A stretch of 64,000 nucleotides of DNA from assembly GCA_016710095.1 (NCBI GenBank), contig JADJLL010000014.1, positions 40,205 to 104,204 on the forward strand. Direction: 5' to 3'. How positions within the stretch are numbered: the first letter of the stretch is position 1; the number at the start of each line of letters is the position of its first letter. The translations under genes and the position numbers were made by a program. This DNA is from Candidatus Eiseniibacteriota bacterium (GTDB lineage: Bacteria > Eisenbacteria > RBG-16-71-46). Shown piece by piece: positions 57,122-64,000 of the stretch. The notes beneath the pieces were generated by a model. That model saw only the letters and a list, made by a program, of their open reading frames with translations, made no database searches and was not told where the DNA came from.

Positions 57122-58066
57122 GTGACCCGTGTGTCCCGTGTGTTCCGCTTCACGGCCCTCGCCGGCTTCGCCGCTTTCGCCGCTCTCGCCACGCTGACCG
57201 CCGCGCCGGCGCATGCCGCGCCCGCGGGTTTCGCGTTCCTCGAGGTGCCCGCCACCGCGCGCGCCGCGGCGATGGGTGGTGCGTACAGCGCGGTCGCCGA
57301 CGGCGCCGAGGCTTCGTTCTGGAACCCGGCCGGACTCGCCGGCGTTCAGGGCACGCAGTTCAGCGCGACGCACATCGAGAGCTTCGAAGGTCTCAAGCAC
57401 GACCAGTTCGCGCTCGCCGGCCGCATGTGGGGAGGCGGACTCTCGGGTTCGCTGCGCGCGATGTACTCGCAGCCGATCGACGAGCGTGACGACCTCGGCA
57501 ACCTCGTCGGCTCGTTCGGTTCGCACGACCTCGAGTTCCAGGCCGCCTACGGCCGCACGTTCGGTTCGCGCGTTCGCGGCGGCTTCGGACTGCAGGCGGT
57601 GCGCGAGCGCATCGCGAGCGAGGCCGCGACCACGTGGAGCGGCAGCGCGGGCGTGACGTGGGATCCCGCGGCGCTGCGCGGCGCGCGCGTCGCGTTCGTG
57701 GCGCAGCATCTCGGTCCGGCGGCGAACTACGTGATCGACGGCCAGCGGGGCGGCGACATGGCGCTTCCGATGGCCGTGCAGAGCGGCGTCTCGTGGAATC
57801 GCGCGGCGGGCCATGGCCTCGACTACGGTCTCGCGCTCGACACGCGCTTCGCGCGCGGCCGGCAGGGCATCCTCGCGGCCGGCGGCGAACTGCGCAGCAC
57901 GACCGGCGCGGCGCTGCGCCTCGGCTGGCGCGTCAACGACGACATCGCGAACGTCAGCGCGGGGCTCGGCTGGCGCATCGGCCGCGCGAACGTGGATTAC
58001 GCGTGGGTGCCGTCGAAGCTCGACCTCGAGGACACGCACCGCTTCTCGTTCGCGGCGCAGTTCTGA
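57122..58066 (+). CDS. PorV/UPF0164-like outer-membrane barrel
   Basis: A 314-residue protein from a GTG at 57122 (CAGGAG upstream). A signal peptide (FAAFAALATLTAAPAHA) is followed by FLEVPATARAAAMGGAYSAV, then ADGAEASFWNPAGLAGVQG, the FadL-like/PorV opening. Beta-strands with Gly/aromatic turns fill the rest and it ends in FSFAAQF with a terminal Phe. PorV-like proteins assist the type IX system or form small pores. The relation to secretion is inference; the FlgD-tailed peptidase at 41339 is a possible client. Confidence 0.75.
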   Translation: MTRVSRVFRFTALAGFAAFAALATLTAAPAHAAPAGFAFLEVPATARAAAMGGAYSAVADGAEASFWNPAGLAGVQGTQFSATHIESFEGLKHDQFALAGRMWGGGLSGSLRAMYSQPIDERDDLGNLVGSFGSHDLEFQAAYGRTFGSRVRGGFGLQAVRERIASEAATTWSGSAGVTWDPAALRGARVAFVAQHLGPAANYVIDGQRGGDMALPMAVQSGVSWNRAAGHGLDYGLALDTRFARGRQGILAAGGELRSTTGAALRLGWRVNDDIANVSAGLGWRIGRANVDYAWVPSKLDLEDTHRFSFAAQF

Positions 58067-58082
58067 GCGAACCGCGCGGCGG

Positions 58083-58820
58083 TCACTTCGCCTCGGGCCA
58101 CACCTTCAGCGCGAGCTGCCCGTCCTCGAGCTCGGCGTAGGTGAAGTGCTCGATCCAGTCCCCGAGCACGATGAACTGCTTGCCGTCCTCGCGACGGTCC
58201 ACGGCCTGATGGAAGTGCCCGATCAGCACGCCGTCGTAGCCCTCGCGGAAGCGCGGCTCGGCGATCTCGCGCCAGAGCCGGTCCGTCTCGGGCGGCCGGT
58301 CCTCGCGCGAATGGCGCGACAGCCCGGACACCGACAGGGCGAGCGGAATCCCCTGGTCGGGGTGGAGCCAGCGGTAGGCGGCGATGCTCGCCGGGTGCCG
58401 CAGGATGCCCCGGAGCAGTTTGTAGCCGTTGTCCCCGCCCACCAGCCCGTCGCCGTGGTGGAGCCACAGCCGCCGGCCCTGTTCCTCGACCGTCACCGCC
58501 CCGTCCACCGTGCGAATCCCCAGTGTTTCGTGGAGAAAACTGCCTAGGTAGAAGTCGTGGTTGCCGTTCAGGTAGGTGATCGGGAGCCCGGTCCGGCGCA
58601 GCCGGTCCAGCACCGCCAGGGTCGGGAAAAGCCGGCGGGGGATGGCGGTCCGATATTCGAACCAAAAGTCGAAGAGATCCCCGACGATATAGAGCGAGGA
58701 GGCCCGGCCCGGGAGCGACTCGAGCAGCGCGTGAAGGCGCGCGGTACGGGCCGCTTCGTGTTCCGCGGACTCGGCGCCGAGGTGGGCGTCGGACAGGAAG
58801 ATGATCGAACCGGCGGGCAT
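58083..58820 (-). CDS. lpxH: UDP-2,3-diacylglucosamine hydrolase LpxH
   Basis: A 245-residue calcineurin-like phosphoesterase. Metal motifs in order: DAHLG, GDLFDFWFEYR, GNHDF, HGDGL and GHFHQ. GDLFDFW(F)E is the LpxH/LpxI-discriminating stretch and supports LpxH. It makes lipid X from UDP-2,3-diacylglucosamine, so the cell makes lipid A. The ATG at 58820 is preferred; an upstream methionine at 58859 would add a non-homologous 13 residues. Confidence 0.9.
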   Translation of the reverse strand: MPAGSIIFLSDAHLGAESAEHEAARTARLHALLESLPGRASSLYIVGDLFDFWFEYRTAIPRRLFPTLAVLDRLRRTGLPITYLNGNHDFYLGSFLHETLGIRTVDGAVTVEEQGRRLWLHHGDGLVGGDNGYKLLRGILRHPASIAAYRWLHPDQGIPLALSVSGLSRHSREDRPPETDRLWREIAEPRFREGYDGVLIGHFHQAVDRREDGKQFIVLGDWIEHFTYAELEDGQLALKVWPEAK

Positions 58821-59126
58821 GGCCGGGCAGTCTAAAGCGTGCGCTGCCGAACACGCCAACGGGAGTTCCGTCCGGGGTTTGCGTCAAGGCTTCTCAAGGT
58901 CTCGCCGGAGCGGCGCAACCATCACCCCAATCACCGCGTCTGACCCTTCACACGCGCCACCGAGGCGCGCGCTGGTGTCTCATGCACCGGCGCGACGGTG
59001 CGCGGTTCTCTTTCGAACACCACGGAACGCCGGCCGAATGGTCCGGACCGTGGACGCAAACACAGCGGGCGGATTCCCACGCACCACCCGCGCAGGCTGC
59101 AGCAAGAACTCACCCTTGGGAGGAGC

Positions 59127-60611
59127 ATGATGGACGGAAAGCCGGTCGTTCGTCCCCGCAGCTACTTCGTCGGAGCTGCCGCACTGATCATGGCGGGTGT
59201 CATCGGTGGCCTCGGTTTGAGCGCCGGACTGAACCTGCAGCGCAACTCGAACGCCACCAGCGCGGAGCTCGCCGCGGTCACGAGCAGCGCACCCCTTCCG
59301 GAAAGCCCGTTCGTCAGCGTCGTGGACAAGGCGCTTCCCGCGGTCGTCTTCATCGACGTGCGCAAGCGCACGACCGATGCCGCCGATCCGAACGACGAGT
59401 TCATGCGCCGCTTCTTCGGTGACGGCGGTGGCGGCACCTCGCGCCGCCAGCAGCGCGTGCCGAGCTCCGGCTCCGGCTTCCTCATCGATCCCAACGGCCG
59501 GATCATCACGAACAACCACGTCGTCGCGAACTCGGACGAGATCACCGTCACGCTGAACGACCGCCGCCAGTTCAAGGCGAAGGTCGTCGGCGCCGATCCC
59601 GAGACCGACGTCGCCGTCATCCAGATCGAGGGCAAGAATCTCCCGTTCCTGCCGCTCGGTGACTCCGACAAGCTGCGCGTCGGCGACTGGGCGATCGCGA
59701 TCGGCAATCCGCTCGGCGAGCTGCGCGGTTCCGTGACCGTCGGCATCGTGAGCGCTCAGGGCCGCACGAACCTCAACATCTTCGGCGGCACGCCCGAGTA
59801 CCAGGACTTCATCCAGACGGACGCGTCGATCAACTTCGGCAACTCCGGCGGCCCGCTGTGCAACATCCGCGGCGAGGTCATCGGCATCAACACCGCGATC
59901 AACACGAGCGGCCAGGGCATCGGCTTCGCCGTGCCGATCAATCTCGCCCGCCACGTCGCCGAGCAGCTCGTCGCGCACGGCACCGTGAAGCGCTCGATGC
60001 TGGGCGTGATGCTCGCCGAGATGACGCCCGAGATGGCCGAGGGCTTCGGGCTCGCCGGCCAGCAGGGCGTGCTCATCCAGCGCGTGATGGAAGACTCGCC
60101 CGCGGCCCGTGCCGGCCTCGAGCGCAACGACATCATCGTCGAGTACCAGGGCCAGCCCGTTTCCGACATGCAGAAGCTGCGCCTCAAGGTGGCCGATACC
60201 CCGGCTGGCACGAAGGTCAACCTGGTCGTGATCCGCGAAGGCAAGCGGATGCCGTTCGCCGTGACGCTGAAGGACAAGGACGACCGCACCGCGGCCGCCA
60301 CGCCCGACGCGCCCGAGGACGACAAGGCCGCCCTCGGCGGTCTCACGGTCCGCAGCCTGCGCGAGCTCGAGCTGTCGAAGCTCAAGATCGATTCGGGCGT
60401 GATGGTGACGGACGTCGAGGACGGCAGCCCCGCGGACGAACGCGGCCTGCAGCCCGGCGACATCATCGAGCAGGTGGGCCAGACGCCCGTGAAGGACGAA
60501 GCGACCTTCACGCGACTCATGAACGCCCAGAAGCGCGCGGGCCGTCCGGCCGTGTTGTTCGTGACCCGGAACGGCAACGGTCAGTACGTGACGTTCCGCC
60601 TCGACAAGTAG
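59127..60611 (+). CDS. htrA: periplasmic serine protease DegP/HtrA
   Basis: A 494-residue protease. The N-terminal helix (YFVGAAALIMAGVIGGLGLS) is an anchor. The catalytic triad is His in ITNNHVVAN, Asp in ETDVAVIQI and Ser in FGNSGGPLCN. Two PDZ domains follow (GLAGQQGVLIQRVMEDSPAA and DSGVMVTDVEDGSPADERGL). Two ATGs three bases apart have GGAGG upstream; I used 59127. It degrades or refolds misfolded envelope proteins. It is 88 bp upstream of the amidase gene, with a hairpin between them. Confidence 0.95.
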   Translation: MMDGKPVVRPRSYFVGAAALIMAGVIGGLGLSAGLNLQRNSNATSAELAAVTSSAPLPESPFVSVVDKALPAVVFIDVRKRTTDAADPNDEFMRRFFGDGGGGTSRRQQRVPSSGSGFLIDPNGRIITNNHVVANSDEITVTLNDRRQFKAKVVGADPETDVAVIQIEGKNLPFLPLGDSDKLRVGDWAIAIGNPLGELRGSVTVGIVSAQGRTNLNIFGGTPEYQDFIQTDASINFGNSGGPLCNIRGEVIGINTAINTSGQGIGFAVPINLARHVAEQLVAHGTVKRSMLGVMLAEMTPEMAEGFGLAGQQGVLIQRVMEDSPAARAGLERNDIIVEYQGQPVSDMQKLRLKVADTPAGTKVNLVVIREGKRMPFAVTLKDKDDRTAAATPDAPEDDKAALGGLTVRSLRELELSKLKIDSGVMVTDVEDGSPADERGLQPGDIIEQVGQTPVKDEATFTRLMNAQKRAGRPAVLFVTRNGNGQYVTFRLDK

Positions 60612-60644
60612 CGGTCGCGGCGGTAGAAGAGTGGCGCACCCGGG

Positions 60645-60671
60645 CGGGAGGCGGCTTCGAGCCGCCTCCCG
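60645..60671 (+). terminator. hairpin between htrA and the amidase
   Basis: CGGGAGGCGGC (60645-60655) pairs perfectly with GCCGCCTCCCG (60661-60671), loop TTCGA. No T-run, so perhaps attenuation. Confidence 0.6.
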
Positions 60672-60699
60672 TCACGCCATGGAAGGCGGATTGAGCGAC

Positions 60700-61992
60700 A
60701 TGCGAAACGGAAGACGTGGGAAGGTTCTGGGAGCGGCGATCGCGCTGGCTTGCCTGTGCGCGTTCGCGCCGTGCGTCGCGCGCGCCGATGGTCCCGCGCC
60801 GGCCGAGCCCGCGATCAGCGCCGTGCGCAACTGGTCCGCGCCCTCCAACACCCGCGTCGTGTTCGACTTCACCCGTACGGTGGACGCGGTGATGCCCGAC
60901 TCCGGCTCCGGCCGTCAGCTCGTCGTGCGCATCCCGGCCTCGGGCCTCGTGACGACGCCCGGCGTGCCGCGCTTCCTCGCGGTGGGCGACAGCGCCGTGG
61001 ACTCGATCGCCGTCGTCACCGAGCCCTCCGGCGCCACGCTCACGCTGTGGCTCGCGGCGGGTACCAGCTTCCGCGCGTTCTCGCTGCCGGCCTCCGAGGA
61101 CAAGCCGTTCCGCATCGTCGTCGACGTCACGCGCGCGGGCGCACAGGACGCGGAGAACCGCCGTCTCGCCAGCATCGCCGCGGCGAAGCGCCGAGATCGC
61201 GTGCGGCTCGTGTACATCGACGCCGGTCACGGTGGCGACGACAGCGGTGCGCGCGGTCCCGGCGGCGTGCTCGAAAAGAACGTCACGCTCGCCGTCGCAC
61301 GCGAACTCGCCGGACAGCTCAACAAGCTCCCCGGCGTGCGCGCGCTGCTCACGCGCGACTCGGACTTCTTCATCCCGCTGCGCCAGCGCTACAAGATCGC
61401 CGAGCAGGCGCGCGCGGACCTGTTCATCTCGATTCACTGCAACTCGAGCCGGCGCCGCGGCAGCGGCTCGGGCACCGAGGTGTACTTCCTCTCGCTCAAG
61501 GGCGCGAGCGATGCCGCCGACCGCGACCTCGCCGACATCGAGAACGCGGCGGACCTGGTGGGCGGCGTGCCGCCGCAGGCCGAGGACGACGTCGTCGGCG
61601 TGCTCTACAACGTGCGGCGCAACTCGGCGCTCGAGCGCAGCCAGCTGCTCGCCGAGGAGCTGCTCGACCACATCGCAGCCGACCGCCGCGTGGAGTCGCG
61701 TGGCATCAAGCAGGCGGGCTTCGCCGTGCTCAAGTCGGTGGAGTTCCCGAGCGTGCTCGTCGAGACGGCGTTCATCAACAATCCGCGCGAAGTGAAGCTG
61801 CTCAAGGATCCCGAGTTCCAGGCGGCGCTCGGCCGCCAGCTCGCGGCCGGCGTGGTGTCGTACTTCACGAAGGCCGGCGTGCAGCTCGGCGCGCCCTCGG
61901 CGCCCTCAGCGCCGGCGACGCCTTCGGACAGCTCGCGCGGTGCCGCGGGCTCGGCCGTCGGCGCACGCGCGACCGGAGCCGGCTCGCACTGA
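60700..61992 (+). CDS. N-acetylmuramoyl-L-alanine amidase with AMIN-like domain
   Basis: A 430-residue exported protein. A signal peptide (VLGAAIALACLCAFAPCVAR) leads to an AMIN-like beta domain, then an amidase_3 domain: IDAGHGGDDSGARG (zinc His), VLEKNVTLAVARE (zinc Glu), LFISIHCNSS (zinc His) and LVETAFINNP (catalytic Glu). It cleaves the amide between MurNAc and L-Ala. The ATG at 60700 is preferred to a TTG at 60691. The last 30 residues are Ala/Pro/Ser-rich. The active site is fully intact. Confidence 0.9.
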   Translation: MRNGRRGKVLGAAIALACLCAFAPCVARADGPAPAEPAISAVRNWSAPSNTRVVFDFTRTVDAVMPDSGSGRQLVVRIPASGLVTTPGVPRFLAVGDSAVDSIAVVTEPSGATLTLWLAAGTSFRAFSLPASEDKPFRIVVDVTRAGAQDAENRRLASIAAAKRRDRVRLVYIDAGHGGDDSGARGPGGVLEKNVTLAVARELAGQLNKLPGVRALLTRDSDFFIPLRQRYKIAEQARADLFISIHCNSSRRRGSGSGTEVYFLSLKGASDAADRDLADIENAADLVGGVPPQAEDDVVGVLYNVRRNSALERSQLLAEELLDHIAADRRVESRGIKQAGFAVLKSVEFPSVLVETAFINNPREVKLLKDPEFQAALGRQLAAGVVSYFTKAGVQLGAPSAPSAPATPSDSSRGAAGSAVGARATGAGSH

Positions 61993-62201
61993 CCCCCGTT
62001 CGCCGGCCCTGCCCGGTGGAAGAAGAGGGGCATCCCGCACCGCCGCGCTCGCTCGGTGTTGCACTCGCGCAACGCCGAACCCGCGAGGTGCACGCTCCCG
62101 CTCCCGTGTGAGTGCGGTGAAGGGCCTGCGGCATGACGCACTCGCCTGAGGGCCAAGCAGCTGCGCGGCCGAGGTCGCCCGTGGCGCAGCCGGCTCGCCC
62201 G

Positions 62202-62217
62202 TGGCCCGCGCCTTGCG
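62202..62217 (+). promoter_or_regulatory. sigma-54 promoter candidate for the exported protein at 62283
   Basis: TGGCCCGCGCCTTGCG: TGGC at -24 and TTGC at -12 with canonical spacing, one weak base at -24 (C for A). The start would be near 62228, 55 bases before the ATG. Found inside 290 bp with no gene (61993-62282). Confidence 0.6.
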
Positions 62218-62282
62218 CTGCACGGAGTCTGGTGTGTGGCCAGTCCATCCTCGCTTCTCACCTCGCTCATGCAGGAGTGTTC

Positions 62283-62855
62283 ATGTTCCCGCTCAAGACC
62301 AGCGCGCCGAAGCGCGCACGAAGGGTGGCCGCCTCGGCTCTGCTCGTCGCCCTCGCACTCACCGTGGCCCCGGCCGCGCACTCCGGCTCCCTGTTGGGGG
62401 GAACCGTCGGCGCCGTGCTCGACGTCACGACCGGTCTCATCGCAGCGCTTCCCATCAAGGTCCCCGGCCTGGCGATTCCGGCGAAAACCAGGGCCACGAT
62501 CGACGGCGCCGTCGGCGGCGTCGTGCAGTGCGGGCGCGTACGCGTCGTCGTGCCGCCCGGCGCGTTCTACGGCAAGGCCGACGTCAGCGTGTACGTGCCC
62601 GACGGCACCACGCTCGCTTGCGATCTCTCGATCTCGCCCGCGAGCGCGAACGGGTTCGCCGTGCCGGTGCGTCTCGAGATGGACGCTTCGGGCGCCAACG
62701 TGGAGGGCGGCCTCGTCGCCGGCTACTTCGATCCCGTGCTGGGCAAGTGGACTCGCGTGACGGCGAGCTACGAAGACACGCGGACGCGCACCGTGCGTGC
62801 GTCGCTCTGGCACTTCTCGAAGTACGGCGCCATTCCGGGCCGGGCGGGCTGGTAG
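62283..62855 (+). CDS. exported protein of unknown function
   Basis: A 190-residue protein. A signal peptide (ASALLVALALTVAPAAHSGS) is followed by a glycine/valine-rich start and a compact beta-rich domain (GRVRVVVPPGAFYGKADVSV, then YFDPVLGKWTRVTASYEDTR), ending WHFSKYGAIPGRAGW. AGGAG lies six bases before the ATG at 62283. It resembles ZU5-like domains by its VPPGAF stretch. The upstream sigma-54 site suggests shared control with the lipoprotein and barrel genes. Partner unknown. Confidence 0.6.
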   Translation: MFPLKTSAPKRARRVAASALLVALALTVAPAAHSGSLLGGTVGAVLDVTTGLIAALPIKVPGLAIPAKTRATIDGAVGGVVQCGRVRVVVPPGAFYGKADVSVYVPDGTTLACDLSISPASANGFAVPVRLEMDASGANVEGGLVAGYFDPVLGKWTRVTASYEDTRTRTVRASLWHFSKYGAIPGRAGW

Positions 62856-62878
62856 GCACGAGCACGCCGAAACGAATC

Positions 62879-62907
62879 GAGCCGGCGGTCGCGAAGACCG
62901 CCGGCTC
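62879..62907. terminator. bidirectional terminator hairpin
   Basis: GAGCCGGCGGTC (62879-62890) pairs perfectly with GACCGCCGGCTC (62896-62907), loop GCGAA, between convergent genes. Only a modest T-content (GACGTCTCTC) follows. Confidence 0.7.
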
Positions 62908-62931
62908 GACGTCTCTCGGGGCGTGCGACGG

Positions 62932-64000
62932 TCAGCGGCGCACGCTCGTGATGCGGCCGTCGGCCTTGACGTTCATCGTGCCGCCGTCCTTGCAGCGGTC
63001 GCGCACGAACGCCTCCATCGCGCCGCGGATCACCAGGCCGGTGTCCACCTTGTTCCGCCCGCTGGCGAGCGCGTCGTAGCTGTCGCCGCCCGAGGCCATG
63101 AAGTTGTTCGCCGCCACCTTGTAGGTCTTCGCTTCGTCAAACGGCGAGCCGTCGGCGTTCGTGATGCTCACGCTGCGCTGCATCGCCGGCGCGTCCATGT
63201 TCACGACGTAGCGGATGCCGCTCACCTGCGTGATGCGTTCGCCGCGCAGCGCCTGCTCGAGCGCGAGCCGCACTTCGGCGCCCGTCAGCTCCACCGTGAC
63301 GATCGTGTTGTCGAACGGCATCACGTCGTAGACCATCGCGCGCGTCACGGTGCCAGCGGCCATGTTCGCGCGCATCCCGCCGGGATTCTGGAGCGCGATG
63401 TCGGCGCCGCTCGAGAATCGCATCGCGTCGCAGATGAAGTTGCCGATCGACGCCTCGGGACGGTTGCGGTCGAGCGGCGACGCCGAGCGGCCGAGCACTT
63501 CCGCCGCGACCGGGCCGACCTCGGCGTTCCAGCGCTCGACGTGCCCGACCCACGCGCTGTCGATCGGGAACTCGTCGGCGTAGATCTGCATGTTGCGGTG
63601 GCTGGTCTCGGCGGTGACGACGGCGCGCTTCACCGGGTCCACCGTGTAGTCCGCGATCGCGAGCCACTGGCCGTTCGCGCCCGCGATCATCACCGGCGCG
63701 TTCTCGATCACGTCGTCCACGACGTTGTGGCTGTGGCCGCCGAACCAGCCGTCCACGCCCTTGATGCCGCGCGCGAGACGCGCGATGTCGCCGCGCGCCT
63801 TGCGCGTCGAGTCGGTCTCGGCGGGAATGTGCCCGACCGCGACGACGACCGACGCACCGCCCTTGCGGAGCTTCGCGGGCAGCGGCGCGGACGTGACCGA
63901 ATCGTCGGCGAAGCGCAGGTGCGCGACGTACGCCGGCATCGTGACGCGCGGCGTGCCGGGGTAGGCGAGGCCGAAGATGCCGACCTTCACGCCGCGGCGC
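62932..64000 (-). CDS. 5'-nucleotidase/UshA-like protein, N-terminus cut by the window end
   Basis: At least 355 residues, open to the end of the window, so the start is to the right. The N-terminal part is a calcineurin-like metallophosphatase domain (GVDGWFGGHSHNVVDD). The C-terminal domain has GNFICDAMR, NPGGMRANMA and MPFDNTIVTVELTG, followed by AANNFMASGGDSYDA: the 5_nucleotid_C domain of UshA-type enzymes. It hydrolyses nucleotides or related phosphate esters in the periplasm. A signal peptide would be upstream and is not seen. Confidence 0.88.
   Translation of the reverse strand, partial: RRGVKVGIFGLAYPGTPRVTMPAYVAHLRFADDSVTSAPLPAKLRKGGASVVVAVGHIPAETDSTRKARGDIARLARGIKGVDGWFGGHSHNVVDDVIENAPVMIAGANGQWLAIADYTVDPVKRAVVTAETSHRNMQIYADEFPIDSAWVGHVERWNAEVGPVAAEVLGRSASPLDRNRPEASIGNFICDAMRFSSGADIALQNPGGMRANMAAGTVTRAMVYDVMPFDNTIVTVELTGAEVRLALEQALRGERITQVSGIRYVVNMDAPAMQRSVSITNADGSPFDEAKTYKVAANNFMASGGDSYDALASGRNKVDTGLVIRGAMEAFVRDRCKDGGTMNVKADGRITSVRR

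Overview
The window is about 64 kb of very GC-rich DNA (roughly 70% by eye) from a diderm, aerobically respiring bacterium. LpxH, an Omp85-type barrel, several signal-peptide-bearing barrels, a periplasmic HtrA protease and an AMIN-type amidase show an outer membrane. Heme A biosynthesis plus an aa3/caa3-type oxidase shows oxygen respiration. A PorV/UPF0164-like barrel and a secreted metallopeptidase with a FlgD-Ig/sorting-like tail suggest a lineage near the FCB assemblage, such as Candidatus Eisenbacteria or Gemmatimonadota. That placement is inference only. No phage, IS element, CRISPR array or integrase was seen.

Layout. 1-1.1 kb: 3' end of a suf-type Fe-S assembly operon (sufU end, Rieske ferredoxin, sufT). 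1.1-7.4 kb: a small barrel gene, a 1.08 kb gene-free stretch with a one-sided array of G-runs, a GT2 glycosyltransferase, an EamA transporter, a GT39 membrane glycosyltransferase, a zincin, a Nudix hydrolase and a small membrane protein. 7.4-14.5 kb, minus strand: a compact six-gene hydrogenase-4/formate-hydrogenlyase-like operon (hyfB-C-E-F-G-I order), broken by many frameshifts in this sequence. 14.8-24.1 kb: an SDR, a GIDE-like/GIDE/LemA trio, a Gfo/Idh oxidoreductase with an unknown partner, GH1 glucosidase, MFS exporter and squalene/phytoene synthase. 24.2-28.0 kb: two tandem secreted GHL15-like proteins. 28.2-35.4 kb: ctaA, ctaB, a diheme cytochrome c lipoprotein and a cytochrome oxidase operon with two subunit III genes. 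35.6-42.3 kb: initiator tRNA, barrel, ftsB-eno, an ECF sigma/anti-sigma/polymer-forming-protein operon and a secreted metallopeptidase. 42.3-48.5 kb, minus strand: an Omp85-like barrel with a DUF4390 gene, an NtrY/NtrC-like two-component pair and rlmN. 48.6-64 kb: an ArsR-like regulator with ppx, a large TPR-GAF-sigma-54 activator, lipoprotein and envelope genes, lpxH, htrA, an amidase and a 5'-nucleotidase cut by the window end.

The most coherent new observation is a sigma-54 theme. Two sigma-54 activators are encoded (44.6-46.0 and 50.7-53.9 kb). I found four good -24/-12 elements, each just upstream of a cell-envelope gene or a gene-free transcript: 44440 (minus), 54068, 54599 and 62202. 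The 54068 element lies about 115 bp beyond a large nested inverted repeat at the end of the activator gene. It faces a roughly 420-nt stretch with no convincing ORF, several long inverted repeats and a strong intrinsic terminator. This looks like a sigma-54-driven structured RNA, an arrangement reminiscent of luxO-qrr but with no visible homology.

About a dozen genes carry +1/-1 frameshifts although their motifs are preserved on both sides. They cluster at 7-20 kb, 27 kb and 50-55 kb. I read most as indel errors in the assembly rather than decay, and give full gene extents with the shift points noted.
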